Notes: a model not told the origin generated them from the letters alone. Shown: positions 17,229-26,724, numbered from the stretch's first letter. The stretch: DNA of 64,000 nucleotides from Chitinophagaceae bacterium (GCA_022841365.1 JALHRP010000005.1:30003-94002); one strand, 5' to 3'. Program-made: numbers and translations.

Positions 17229-18827
17229 ATGGACTGTACAGCACAAACTCTTTCTTATCAACAAACCGGCGCTTTTTCTAACATTGTATTGGATTATCTG
17301 AACAATGCGCCGCAACTGCGTTCGTTCTATTCTCATCGTCCCGATCTGGAAGGAATTCAAAAAGCTATTGCTGAACGAAAAACTTTTTCAACCAACAGGA
17401 AAGTACTGGTTGATCAGTTAAAGAAACAATACAGTGAGGTTGATGTTACAAATGCGGTCAAAAAAAACATTGACTTGCTGTTACAGGATAATGCCTTCAC
17501 CATCACCACCGCACATCAGCCCAATTTATTTACCGGTCCGCTTTATTTTATTTATAAAATTCTCCATGCTGTTAAACTCGCCAATGAAATGAAGCAACAA
17601 TTACCTGCATATGAGTTTGTTCCTGTTTATTACATGGGTAGTGAAGATGCAGATTTTGAAGAGTTGAGTTATTCTGTGGTGAATGGAGTAAAATATCAAT
17701 GGGCAACACAACAGAACGGTGCTTTTGGTAAAATGCTGATTGATAAAAACATTACGCAGCTCATTAATGACATCAGCGGACAGTTATTAGTGCAGCCACA
17801 CGGTAAAGAAATTGTTGATGCCTTGCGTAATTGCTATAAAGAAAAAACCAGCATACAGGATGCAACCTTTGCTTTTGTACATTTTCTTTTTGCGGAGTAT
17901 GGATTGATTGTGCTGATTGCTGATGCCAAAGAATTAAAACAGGAAATGATTCCTGTGTTTGAAGATGAACTGGTAAACCGAAGCTCATCAAAGCAGGTGC
18001 AGCAAACCATTACAGCGCTTGAACAGCATTACAAAGTACAGGCAGGCGGCAGAGAAATCAATTTATTTTATTTTGATGAAGATCTGCGTGAACGGATAGA
18101 AGCAGATGGGGATGGATTTGCGGTTGCTAATACAACCATCCGATTTACAAAAGAAGAAATACTGAAGGAAGTAAAGGAACATCCGGAACGTTTCAGTCCT
18201 AATGTGATACTTCGTGGATTATATCAGGAAAGTATTTTACCCAACATCGCTTTTATTGGCGGTGGGGGAGAGCTGGCTTACTGGCTGGAGTTAAAAAATG
18301 TATTTACGCATCATACAGTTCCTTTCCCTGTTTTAGTTTTACGTAATTCGTTTTTATTAACGCAACAGCAGTTGAATGAAAAAATCATTAAACTTGGATT
18401 TACGATTGCTGATTTCTTTTTAACCGAACTGGAATTGATGAACAGGTTTGTAAAAAGAGAAACAGCAAATAAAGTAGAATTAAACGGAAGCTTTACGCAG
18501 GCAGAACATTTATATGAAACACTGAAGCAACAGGCAGCTGCTATTGATGTTACATTGTCGCAACATGTAGAGGCGCTTAAAACAAAAGCACTGTACCGCT
18601 TGCAGGAACTGGAAAAGAAATTACTCCGTGCAGAAAAACGAAAGTTTGAAGAACAGCAAAATCAAATTCAACAAATCAGGCAAAACCTGTTCCCCGGTAA
18701 TGGTTTACAGGAACGGAAAGAAAGTATGCTCGGCTTTTATGCAAAATATGGGAAGGAGATGATTACTGAGTTGTATAAACACTCACCTTCACTGGAGCAG
18801 GAGTTTGTGGTGATGAGTATAAAATAA
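17229..18827 (+). CDS. bshC: Putative cysteine ligase BshC (bacillithiol biosynthesis)
   Basis: 532 residues. Adds cysteine to glucosamine-malate in the last step of bacillithiol synthesis. Recognisable BshC features: TTAHQPNLFTGPLYFIYKILHAVKLA (split here into N-terminal core), YYMGSEDADFEEL, GGGGELAYWLELK and a C-terminal coiled coil (about 430-500) with LQELEKKLLRAEKR. The frame is open to 17181, but ATG 17229 matches the family start. Convergent with purE. Confidence 0.92.
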   Translation: MDCTAQTLSYQQTGAFSNIVLDYLNNAPQLRSFYSHRPDLEGIQKAIAERKTFSTNRKVLVDQLKKQYSEVDVTNAVKKNIDLLLQDNAFTITTAHQPNLFTGPLYFIYKILHAVKLANEMKQQLPAYEFVPVYYMGSEDADFEELSYSVVNGVKYQWATQQNGAFGKMLIDKNITQLINDISGQLLVQPHGKEIVDALRNCYKEKTSIQDATFAFVHFLFAEYGLIVLIADAKELKQEMIPVFEDELVNRSSSKQVQQTITALEQHYKVQAGGREINLFYFDEDLRERIEADGDGFAVANTTIRFTKEEILKEVKEHPERFSPNVILRGLYQESILPNIAFIGGGGELAYWLELKNVFTHHTVPFPVLVLRNSFLLTQQQLNEKIIKLGFTIADFFLTELELMNRFVKRETANKVELNGSFTQAEHLYETLKQQAAAIDVTLSQHVEALKTKALYRLQELEKKLLRAEKRKFEEQQNQIQQIRQNLFPGNGLQERKESMLGFYAKYGKEMITELYKHSPSLEQEFVVMSIK

Positions 18828-18844
18828 GAACTGTGTTAAGCAAA

Positions 18845-19348
18845 TCAATCAAACTTATTTTCCCAACCTTCACTTTTCAGTTTGTCAACCTTCGCAATCA
18901 CTTCATCTTTCATATTATTTTTATAAGCTGCTACTTTCTGAGAAATGGCTTCATCAAAGGTGCCGATAATTTCTGCAGCAAGAATGCCCGCATTTTTCCC
19001 TGCATTTAATGCAACTGTTGCAACAGGCACACCGTTGGGCATCTGTAAAATAGAAAGAATGCTGTCCCATCCGTCAATTGAGTTGGAAGATTTTACAGGA
19101 ACACCAATAACAGGTAACGATGTAATACTTGCAACCATGCCCGGCAAATGTGCAGCACCACCAGCGCCTGCAATAATTACTTTCAATCCTCTTTCTTTAG
19201 CAGTTTGTGCATAATCCAGCATCCGTTGCGGAGTTCTGTGTGCAGATACAACCGTAAGCTCATAGCTGACTCCGAATTCTTTTAATACATCTGCAGCAGG
19301 CTGCATAACAGGTAAATCGCTGTCGCTGCCCATGATAATTCCGACCAT
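18845..19348 (-). CDS. purE: N5-carboxyaminoimidazole ribonucleotide mutase PurE
   Basis: 167 residues from ATG 19348 ([15 protein letters not shown]). Class I PurE motifs are present: [28 protein letters not shown] and GVPVKSS. Converts N5-CAIR to CAIR in purine synthesis, working with PurK (25377). An in-frame ATG at 19381 would add 11 residues ([10 protein letters not shown]) encoded by an inverted repeat of the neighbouring cassette; I regard this as repeat-derived. The normal purK-purE adjacency is broken here by an efflux operon and the cassette. Confidence 0.94.
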   Translation of the reverse strand: MVGIIMGSDSDLPVMQPAADVLKEFGVSYELTVVSAHRTPQRMLDYAQTAKERGLKVIIAGAGGAAHLPGMVASITSLPVIGVPVKSSNSIDGWDSILSILQMPNGVPVATVALNAGKNAGILAAEIIGTFDEAISQKVAAYKNNMKDEVIAKVDKLKSEGWENKFD

Positions 19349-19352
19349 AATC

Positions 19353-19376
19353 GTTTGTAGTTTGTGGTTTGTAGTT
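19353..19376. repeat. Inverted repeat, purE-side end of four-helix-bundle cassette
   Basis: 24 bases built of GTTTGTAGTTT units. Its inverted partner is at 19800-19823, matching at about 22 of 24 positions. It ends 5 bases upstream of the purE ATG. Confidence 0.85.
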
Positions 19377-19380
19377 GCCA

Positions 19381-19779
19381 TTACAGTCTGTCTTTAAATT
19401 TTTGACCTTTTACTTTTGCTTGATTTAAGTAAGCTATAAATGTTGTTGTCATCTTTGTGATTTCATCTGCTCTGTCGTAAAGATGTTGAAATTTTTCTTC
19501 TGAAAGATAATTTCTATCATGGGCTCTGTATAATTGTGATTTTACTTCACCTGCTGAGCCTTTTGAATAAGAAAGAAAGTTGATGAATTCTAATTTGCTG
19601 CTTCGTTCAAACCCTTCTGCAATATTATCCATGATTGAACCGCTTGCAGCATTTATCTGATCTATTAATTTGTAGTCTTTTTTAAATCCCCCTTCTTCAA
19701 TATATAGAAAAATGTCTTTTGACAGACTTCTTGCTTTTTGCCACATGTCCAGCTCTTCAAACTTGGTGATGGTAGCCAT
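19381..19779 (-). CDS. Four-helix bundle protein (23S rRNA intervening-sequence protein family)
   Basis: 132 residues. Matches the S23/IVS-encoded four-helix bundle family: [18 protein letters not shown], then Q41[20 protein letters not shown] with the NIAEG core at 52-56, and [23 protein letters not shown]. Members are known from intervening sequences in bacterial 23S rRNA and as stand-alone genes; biochemical role unknown. The stop codon overlaps by one base an ATG in frame with purE. Flanked on both sides by GTTTGTAGTTT inverted repeats. Confidence 0.93.
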   Translation of the reverse strand: MATITKFEELDMWQKARSLSKDIFLYIEEGGFKKDYKLIDQINAASGSIMDNIAEGFERSSKLEFINFLSYSKGSAGEVKSQLYRAHDRNYLSEEKFQHLYDRADEITKMTTTFIAYLNQAKVKGQKFKDRL

Positions 19780-19799
19780 AGTAGTTTAGGTTTGCCCAA

Positions 19800-19823
19800 A
19801 ACTACAAACTATAAACTACAAAC
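19800..19823. repeat. Inverted repeat, tolC-side end of four-helix-bundle cassette
   Basis: AACTACAAACT/ATAAACTACAAAC arrangement, inverted relative to 19353-19376. Its outer end reaches the TAG stop codon of the TolC gene (19823-19825). Confidence 0.85.
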
Positions 19824-21135
19824 TAAAGCCTCCTCAAATCACCTGCAAGCAATTTCATTTCAGCTTCAGCAAGCTTGGCCATGTACAATGCGTTGATGTA
19901 ACGTGTTTGTCCGTTAATATAATCAATCTGCACCTGCCGTAATTCAATGGATGTAATTGCAAGCTTACGGAAACGCTCAGTTGCAATTACATTATTTTCC
20001 TGTATCAGCAGCAATGTACTTTTTTCAAGATCAACCAGATTAACTGCATTTTGAAAATTATAATAAGCATTCACCAGACTGGTGTTCACCTGATTTTTTA
20101 AACGATCAATTACTACCTGTTGATTTTTGATATTGATATCTGCCACTTTTTCCTGCCGTTTAATATTACCTCCCTGAAAAATAGGAATCGCTACGCCGAT
20201 ATTTCCGTTGGGCCCCAGATTGCGGTTAAACAATGTAAAACCCGCATCGTTCCTGCTTTGTGCCAGGTTAAAATTTCCATTTAATGTAACAGAAGGTAAA
20301 CGTTGGGAAATGACTTCCCGTTTCTGTTGCACCAGCACCGAAAGATTACTCTGAGCCATCAGCAAATCATAATTATCTGTTTGTGCTTTTTGCTGAAGTG
20401 ATGCAAAGTTTACAGTTGCATCTGTAGTAATAGCTTCCTGCACATCAAATGCAGTTTCAGGTGTACGTGCAAGAATGAAATTGAAATTTGATTTTGCAAC
20501 ACGGATATTGTTTTCTATCACCAGCAGATTTCCCTTTTGCTGATTCAGATCAACCTGTGCCTGCAGCAAATCTGTTTTGGGTGCAGTGCCAATGGTAAAG
20601 CGGCTCTCTGCAATTTGTTTCCGTTCTTCAAAAAACAAAATGGTTTCCTGCAATGCTTTCTTTTGCTGATTGAGTTGTACAATTTGATAATAAGCAGCAA
20701 TTACATCAAACACCGTTGCATTTAACTGTCTGCGAAAACTGAGTTCACCCAACAGTTCCAGTTCCTCCAGTCTTTTTTTGTAGCAAACATCCGCATGCCA
20801 TCAAACACACGCCAGCTTACTGCAAAACCTGCATTGATGTTGCGGAGAACAGCACCGTTACGTTTAATAGTGGTACCGTTTGCCAGTTGCTGCTCCAGAT
20901 TGTTGGATGCTATACCGGCTGTTGAATTGAGATTGATATTGGGCCATAGCCCTGCTGTGCCCCAGTTGTTATTGATTTGACCGATCTGTTTACTGTTCTT
21001 TTCAATCACCACATCAAAATTCTTTTCCAAAGCAATTTGAATTGCTTCTTCCAAAGTAAGCCTGGTGGTTGTTTGTGCAAACGCTATGATATTAATCAGA
21101 CAGCTTAGTAATAACAGTTTCAGTTTCTTCTTCAT
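19823..21135 (-). pseudogene. TolC-family outer-membrane efflux protein, split by a frameshift
   Basis: Two overlapping frames together make one TolC/CusC-like protein of about 437 residues. The N-terminal part (20722-21135) has a signal peptide (IIAFAQ) and LTLEEAIQIALEKNFDV; the C-terminal part (19823-20752) has the second coiled-coil repeat (QQKREVISQRLPSVTLNGNF). The frame breaks at a run of seven T (20773-20779; seven A on the coding strand). Eight A would restore ATKKRLEELELLGELSFRRQ. It may be a sequencing error, a true mutation or slippage at the A run. Last gene of the efflux operon; its start overlaps the RND gene by 44 bases. Confidence 0.85.
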
Positions 21136-24100
21136 GTACTTTAATTTTTTTGGATGACAGGTACGAATACATCGCAGGAATTACAAAAAGTGTAAGCACC
21201 AGCGAAAACATAATTCCACCTACAATCACAACACCTAAGGGTATACGGCTGGTTGATGCAGCACCTAACGACAATGCAAGAGGTAATGCACCAAGGCTCA
21301 TGGCTAAACTCGTCATCAAAATAGGACGCAAACGCATAGTGGCTGCTTCAATCACTGCAGGTTTTTTTAACATACCTGCATGTTTCTTTTGATTGGCAAA
21401 TTCTACAATCAAAATACCATTCTTGGTTACAAGACCAATGAGCATAATCATACCAATCTGTGAAAAGATATTGATCGTCTGGTCGAACAACCATAGTGAA
21501 AATACAGCACCTGCTATCGCTAATGGTACAGTAAACATGATCACTAACGGATCAATGAAACTTTCAAACTGTGCTGCAAGAACTAAAAAGATGAGAATTA
21601 AAGCCAGACCAAAAGCAAAAAATGTATTGCCGCTGCTTTCTGCAAAATCTCTGGAGTTACCGGAGAGTGCTGTGTTAAACGATTCATCCAGTAATTTATC
21701 TGCAATAGCATTCATAGCTTCTATCCCGTCTCCAATCGTTTTACCGGGAGCTAAACCTGCACTGATGGTAGCCGATTTGTAACGGTTAAAATGATACAGC
21801 GTTGGCGGAGTAGTTTCTTCTGTAAAGCTTACAAACTGATCAATGGAAATCATTTGCCCAGCTGCATTACGGATGAATAAATTTTTAAGATCGGTAGGTG
21901 CATCTCTGTCATCACGCAACACCTGCCCAACCACTTGATATTGTTTTCCGTCTTTAATGAAATAACCAAGCCTTCGGTTACTTAAAGAGAGCTGCAGCAT
22001 TTCAGAAATATCGGTTACACTTACACCCAGCTCACTTGCTTTTAAACGATCAATATTTAAACGCAATTCCGGCTTATTAAATTTCAGATCAGCATCAACA
22101 CCTGCAAACACCGGATTCTTTTGCGCTTCTTCTAAAAACTTTGGAAGCAGTTCTTTCAGCTTATCAAAATTATTATTCTGCAACACAAACTGAACGGGCA
22201 AACCTCCACGTCTGTTTACTGAAATGGTTTGTTCCTGTATGGCAAAAGCTCTTCCTTCATTAAACTTGGGCAAGTTGCGTGTAATTACATCAACAATCTG
22301 TTGTTGAGAACGGTCTCTTTCATTTGGTGGAGTTAACAGACAACGAACAAAACCACTGTTTACTGATCCTGATCCTGTAAAGCCGGGAGCTGTTACTGAG
22401 ATGAGTACTTTGGTTTCTGGTACACTGTCCTGTACAAGTTTGACTAATTTGTCAATGTACTTGTCCATTGCATCATAACTGGTTCCTTCGGGTGCACTTA
22501 CCTGTAAGCGAAACTGGCTGCGGTCTTCCATTGGTGCCAGCTCACTTTGTAAATTGCCGCCAATAAAATAAATCATTGCAAAACAAACACCGAGAATAAT
22601 AAATGAAACCCATCTGGCTTTCATAAAACCACGAAGTAAACGGTTGTAACCATTTTCCATTCCGGTAAAGAAGGGTTCCGTAACTCTGTAAAACCAACCA
22701 TGTGAATGCCCACCCTTTCGTGTGAGATACACGTTAAGAACAGGAGTTAACGTAAGCGATACAAAAGCAGAGATCAACACCGCACCTGCCACTACAATAC
22801 CAAACTCACGGAACAAGCGGCCTACAAATCCTTCTAAGAAAATGATTGGTAAGAAAACCACTGCCAGTGTAATGGATGTTGCAATTACAGCAAAGTAAAT
22901 TTCTTTAGAACCTTCACGGGCAGCTTTGTATTTATCCATGCCCTGTTCCATTTTCTTAAAAATATTTTCAGTAACTACAATACCATCATCCACCACCAAA
23001 CCTGTAGCCAGTACGATGGCCAGCAATGTAAGTACGTTAATGGTAAAGCCAGAGAGGTACATGATAAAGAATGCACCAATTAATGAAACCGGTATATCTA
23101 TTAATGGTCTGATGGCGACAAGCCAGTCACGGAAGAATAAGAAGATGATAAGTACAACTAATCCAAACGCAAGTACAAGCGTTTCCTGTACTTCAGAAAT
23201 AGATTTACGTACAAACTGTGTTTGATCTAAACCAATATCCAGTTTAATATCTGCCGGTACTTCTTTTTTAATTTGCTCATAGCGTTTGTAAAACTCGTCG
23301 GCTATGGCAATATAGTTACTGCCCGGTTGCGGTACAATGGCTAATGCAATCATGGGAATGCCACCTTCTTTCAACACACTTTCTTCATTCTCCGGTCCGA
23401 GAATGGCATAACCAATATCGCTGAGTTTAATATCACGGCCACCAATGTTTTTAATGATGAGGTTGTTGAAATCTTCTTCTGTATTTAACCGTCCGAATGT
23501 TCGTACAGTGAGCTCTGTATTATCTCCTGAAATTTTTCCTGAAGGCAGTTCAATATTTTCACGAAGCAGTGCTGTTTGTACATCTTTTGCTGTTAAGTTA
23601 TAGGCCAATAGTTTTTCCGGTTGAAACCAGATACGCATGGCATATTTTTTTTCGCCCCAGATGTTTACCGTACTAACGCCGGGAATGGTTTGTATCCGCT
23701 CCAGCAAATTATTGGTTGCATATTCAGTTACCTGTAAGGGATTGCGGCTTTCACTCTGGATCGTCATTGAAAGAATCGGATCACTGCTGGCATCGGCTTT
23801 GGTAACAACAGGCGGTGCATCCAGATCGGAAGGAAGTGAACGCACTGTTTGTGATACTTTATCCCGCACATCATTGGCCGCTTCTTCTAAATTAAAACCC
23901 AGTTCAAATTCAACATTAATATTGCTGCTGCCCTGACTGCTGCTGCTGGTAATATTTTTTACACCTGCAATACCGTTGATTGATTTTTCTAACGGCTCGG
24001 TTATCTGCGATTCAATTACATCGGCGTTGGCACCGGGGTACGATGTACGAACGCTGATATTGGGGGGATCAATGGCAGGATAATCTCTGATACCTAAAAA

Positions 24101-24190
24101 ACGAAAACCAATGACTCCAAACAATATAATGAGGATGTTCATTACAATTGCCAGAACAGGTCGTTTCAAACTCAGTTCGCTGATCGTCAT
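21092..24190 (-). CDS. RND-family efflux pump inner-membrane permease (AcrB/HAE1-like)
   Basis: 1032 residues, full length. Proton-relay residues are visible: Asp pair in TM4 (LVVDDGIVVTENIF, near 400) and Lys in TM10 (GLVTKNGILIVEFAN). Twelve transmembrane helices, with two large periplasmic loops after TM1 and TM7, as in AcrB. It would drive export of hydrophobic compounds through the partner TolC protein. Lies 2 bases downstream of the membrane-fusion gene. Confidence 0.95.
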   Translation of the reverse strand: MTISELSLKRPVLAIVMNILIILFGVIGFRFLGIRDYPAIDPPNISVRTSYPGANADVIESQITEPLEKSINGIAGVKNITSSSSQGSSNINVEFELGFNLEEAANDVRDKVSQTVRSLPSDLDAPPVVTKADASSDPILSMTIQSESRNPLQVTEYATNNLLERIQTIPGVSTVNIWGEKKYAMRIWFQPEKLLAYNLTAKDVQTALLRENIELPSGKISGDNTELTVRTFGRLNTEEDFNNLIIKNIGGRDIKLSDIGYAILGPENEESVLKEGGIPMIALAIVPQPGSNYIAIADEFYKRYEQIKKEVPADIKLDIGLDQTQFVRKSISEVQETLVLAFGLVVLIIFLFFRDWLVAIRPLIDIPVSLIGAFFIMYLSGFTINVLTLLAIVLATGLVVDDGIVVTENIFKKMEQGMDKYKAAREGSKEIYFAVIATSITLAVVFLPIIFLEGFVGRLFREFGIVVAGAVLISAFVSLTLTPVLNVYLTRKGGHSHGWFYRVTEPFFTGMENGYNRLLRGFMKARWVSFIILGVCFAMIYFIGGNLQSELAPMEDRSQFRLQVSAPEGTSYDAMDKYIDKLVKLVQDSVPETKVLISVTAPGFTGSGSVNSGFVRCLLTPPNERDRSQQQIVDVITRNLPKFNEGRAFAIQEQTISVNRRGGLPVQFVLQNNNFDKLKELLPKFLEEAQKNPVFAGVDADLKFNKPELRLNIDRLKASELGVSVTDISEMLQLSLSNRRLGYFIKDGKQYQVVGQVLRDDRDAPTDLKNLFIRNAAGQMISIDQFVSFTEETTPPTLYHFNRYKSATISAGLAPGKTIGDGIEAMNAIADKLLDESFNTALSGNSRDFAESSGNTFFAFGLALILIFLVLAAQFESFIDPLVIMFTVPLAIAGAVFSLWLFDQTINIFSQIGMIMLIGLVTKNGILIVEFANQKKHAGMLKKPAVIEAATMRLRPILMTSLAMSLGALPLALSLGAASTSRIPLGVVIVGGIMFSLVLTLFVIPAMYSYLSSKKIKVHEEETETVITKLSD

Positions 24191-24192
24191 AA

Positions 24193-25239
24193 CTAGTTCA
24201 CTTTTGAAAGTTTGATTTTAGCGTCGGGTCTTAAGCCAAGCAATCCCGTTGTAACGATGGTATCTCCCGGTTTAACACCACTGATGATTTCAATGTTGGC
24301 CGAATCACGGATGCCGGTTTGTACATCAGTAAATTTGGCAACGCCGTCTTTATACAAGATGAGTTTTTTACCTCTTGCCTGTGGCAGTACAGCTTGTGAT
24401 GGTACAAGAATGGCCGCATCGTTACGGGCAAAATCCATATCTACTTTTGCAAAACCACCTGCAACAAGCGATGCATTACTTTGCTGAACAATACAACGCA
24501 CATTCATGCCTCGTGTGGTTTCACTAACGGTAGATTCTGTTGCATACACTTTTGCAAGAAACTTTTTTGTACTTCCATCTGTAGAGAAAGAAATCATTTG
24601 CCCCAACTTCATCTTCGATGCATATTTTTCCGGTACACTGAACTGCAGTTTGAGAGTGTTTACCTGACGAATGTTACAGATGATGGTTGCAGGAGTAATG
24701 TAAGCACCTGTAGAAATATTTCTGAAACCAATGCGGCCGTTAAACGGTGCACGGATTTCTGTTTTGGAAATATTTGTTTTGAGCAGGTCAATATCTGCTT
24801 TGATATTGCTCACCTGCAAAAAGCTGAGATCATAATCCTGCTGACTGATACCATTTATCTTCAGCAACTCTTTGTTACGTTCTTCAGTTTTTTCAGCAAT
24901 TTGTAACTGCACCTGCAGTTTTTTCAGTTGGGCCTGCAGATCCCCATCAAACAATTTTACCAGCAATGATCCTTTGTTTACAGAAGCACCTTCGTTGATG
25001 TACAAACCAACTACACGGCCGCTTACTTCGGTATGTATTTCGGTTTCTTCCATGGGCAGTAAAGAGCCGGGTAATTGTAATGGTTCACTCACCGATCCTG
25101 TTTTAACAACATAACCAACTACAACCATAGGGCCTTGTTGTCTCTGGCCGCCTGCAGCAGCGGGTGCGGCATTTTTTTTCTCTTTGCAGCTTACAGCCGT
25201 TAGAATGGCCGCAAGTGCGATCAATTGTATACTTCTCAT
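24193..25239 (-). CDS. RND efflux membrane fusion lipoprotein
   Basis: 348 residues. Lipobox LTAVSC gives Cys18 as lipid-anchored residue. HlyD/AcrA-type layout: biotinyl-lipoyl halves (about 48-80 and 155-185, RAPFNGRIGFRNISTGAY), a helical hairpin between them (about 85-150), and beta-barrel and membrane-proximal domains to the end. First gene of the efflux operon with the RND and TolC genes. Substrate unknown. Confidence 0.92.
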   Translation of the reverse strand: MRSIQLIALAAILTAVSCKEKKNAAPAAAGGQRQQGPMVVVGYVVKTGSVSEPLQLPGSLLPMEETEIHTEVSGRVVGLYINEGASVNKGSLLVKLFDGDLQAQLKKLQVQLQIAEKTEERNKELLKINGISQQDYDLSFLQVSNIKADIDLLKTNISKTEIRAPFNGRIGFRNISTGAYITPATIICNIRQVNTLKLQFSVPEKYASKMKLGQMISFSTDGSTKKFLAKVYATESTVSETTRGMNVRCIVQQSNASLVAGGFAKVDMDFARNDAAILVPSQAVLPQARGKKLILYKDGVAKFTDVQTGIRDSANIEIISGVKPGDTIVTTGLLGLRPDAKIKLSKVN

Positions 25240-25376
25240 GTGATAATAGATGTGCTAAAGTTAAGCAATGAACATTTTGCTCTTATTGTCAATGGATGAG
25301 TGGTAATGCATCATGTACACTTGTATTGCACATCAAACACATATCAGCCTTAGTTGGTTTTATACAGGCAGGAAAA

Positions 25377-26516
25377 TCAGCTGGATTTTACTTTTAAAAA
25401 CTGCTTAATACGATTGGCTTTGTACGTTAGTTCGCTCCTGTCTTTTCCAATAACGGTGATATGCCCCATTTTGCGGCCGGGTTTCGTTTGCGCCTTGCCG
25501 TAAAGGTGTACAAAAACATGTTCCATTTTTAAAACTTCTTCCAGCCCTTCATAATGTACCGGACCGCTGAAACCGGTTTCACCCACAAGATTCAGAAGTA
25601 CAGATGGTAAAATGGCATCGGTGCATCCCAAAGGGTAGCCCAGCATAATACGCCAAAGCATATCAAACTGAGAAGAATAGTTACCCTCAATACTGTGATG
25701 CCCGCTGTTGTGCACTCTCGGAGCAGTTTCGTTTACCAGCACATTCCCGTTTTTATCAACAAACAGTTCAACAGCAAACAAGCCGGGCGAATTGAATTTG
25801 CGAACCAGTTCCATGGCAATAGCTTCTGTTTTCCACAACGTTTTTTCAGGTAGTTGAGCAGGGGATATCTGGTAGTCGAGTAAATTTAAGTGCGGATCAA
25901 ATACCATTTCTGCAGGAGGATACATGGTGGTATCTCCGTTTTGTGCCACTGCAACAATTACAGCAATTTCTGTGCGGATGTCAACCAGTTTTTCCAACAC
26001 GCCGGGTTCGTTAAACCCCTTTGCAAGATCGGCTTCTGTTCTGATCAGTTCAACCCCTTTTCCATCATAACCACCAACTCCCAGTTTATGTGCAGCGGGT
26101 AAAAAAGACAATTGCTTTTCAAGATCATTTTTGTTTTGAGTAATAACAAAATCTGCAGTGGGGATCCGGTGCTGCTGATAAAATTTTTTCTGTTCAATTT
26201 TATTGTTGATGATACGAAGTGCAGATGGTTTTGGAAATATCTTTACACCTTCAGCTTCTAATTTTTCAAGTGCATCAATATTTACACGTTCAATTTCGAT
26301 GGTTAATGCATCAAGACCTTTTCCGAAATTGTAAACAGTTTCAAAATCTGTAATGTCGCCTTTTGTAAAATGATGACAGAGATGTGCTGCAGGGCAATGC
26401 TCATCGTTTTCAAGTACAAATGTTTCAACCGGATAGTTAGCAGCTGCCTGTAATAACATACGGCCTAATTGTCCGCCGCCCAGGATGCCAATGTGGGGTG
26501 TAGTCGAAGAATGCAT
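25377..26516 (-). CDS. purK: N5-carboxyaminoimidazole ribonucleotide synthase PurK
   Basis: 379 residues. ATP-grasp enzyme making N5-CAIR from AIR, ATP and bicarbonate. N-terminal GILGGGQLGRMLLQAA, central KLGVGGYDGKGVELI, metal-binding FAVELFVDKNGNVLVNETAPRVHNSGHHSIEG, and a C-terminal KPGRKMGHITVIG. Its partner purE lies 6 kb away, with an efflux operon and a small cassette in between. A -7 box sits 5 bases before the ATG, so the transcript is nearly leaderless. Confidence 0.95.
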   Translation of the reverse strand: MHSSTTPHIGILGGGQLGRMLLQAAANYPVETFVLENDEHCPAAHLCHHFTKGDITDFETVYNFGKGLDALTIEIERVNIDALEKLEAEGVKIFPKPSALRIINNKIEQKKFYQQHRIPTADFVITQNKNDLEKQLSFLPAAHKLGVGGYDGKGVELIRTEADLAKGFNEPGVLEKLVDIRTEIAVIVAVAQNGDTTMYPPAEMVFDPHLNLLDYQISPAQLPEKTLWKTEAIAMELVRKFNSPGLFAVELFVDKNGNVLVNETAPRVHNSGHHSIEGNYSSQFDMLWRIMLGYPLGCTDAILPSVLLNLVGETGFSGPVHYEGLEEVLKMEHVFVHLYGKAQTKPGRKMGHITVIGKDRSELTYKANRIKQFLKVKSS

Positions 26517-26520
26517 GGGG

Positions 26521-26528
26521 CAAAGATA
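26521..26528 (-). promoter_or_regulatory. -7 promoter box of purK
   Basis: TATCTTTG on the minus strand, four bases upstream of the ATG at 26516. The expected -33 position falls within a hairpin repeat (26540-26597). Confidence 0.6.
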
Positions 26529-26539
26529 AGGGGAGGAGG

Positions 26540-26597
26540 CCTGACGCTGAACCGCCCCTTCGACTCCCGTAATAGACGGGACAGGTTCGCTCAGGGT
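26540..26597. repeat. Hairpin repeat with CCTTCGACT/GGTTCGCTCAGG arms
   Basis: Nested inverted repeat: inner stem CCCGT/ACGGG (about 26565-26581) and an imperfect outer stem CCTGACGCTGAACC/GGTTCGCTCAGG. GC-rich compared with its surroundings. Lies between the divergent promoters of purK and the 26635/26795 region. Confidence 0.7.
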
Positions 26598-26622
26598 CTT
26601 TCCTCACGTTCATATAAATAAT

Positions 26623-26630
26623 TACCTTTG
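26623..26630 (+). promoter_or_regulatory. -7 promoter box upstream of the HPPD gene
   Basis: TACCTTTG, a full match to TAnnTTTG, four bases before a short ATG frame at 26635 and 165 bases before the HPPD ATG. No clear -33 element. Confidence 0.5.
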
Positions 26631-26634
26631 CTCT

Positions 26635-26724
26635 ATGCATCCCGATTATGCCAGTAAACGCTTCAACGATAAACGCAGCAATTATTGTTTGCTGATGGAA
26701 GTATTGGCCATTGACTCTATCTGA
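26635..26724 (+). other. Possible 29-codon leader or gene remnant
   Basis: ATG CAT CCC ... TGA encodes 29 residues starting MHPDYASKRFNDKRSNY. It sits right behind a good -7 box and has codon use like real genes, so it may be the preserved 5' end of a lost gene or a leader frame. No family recognised. Confidence 0.3.

Larger units (their letters stand above)
19353..19823. mobile_element. Putative small cassette: four-helix-bundle gene between inverted repeats
   Basis: A 471-bp unit with one gene (19381-19779) bounded by inverted 24-bp repeats. One end touches the stop codon of the TolC gene, the other lies just before the purE start, so it fills exactly the gap between two unrelated genes. 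No transposase is present. Mobility is inferred from the structure. Confidence 0.6.

Noticed and set aside
20722..20779. Programmed ribosomal frameshift in tolC
   Set aside because: A seven-A run could be slippery, but no downstream pseudoknot or stem is apparent and TolC proteins are not known to use frameshifting; error or mutation is simpler.
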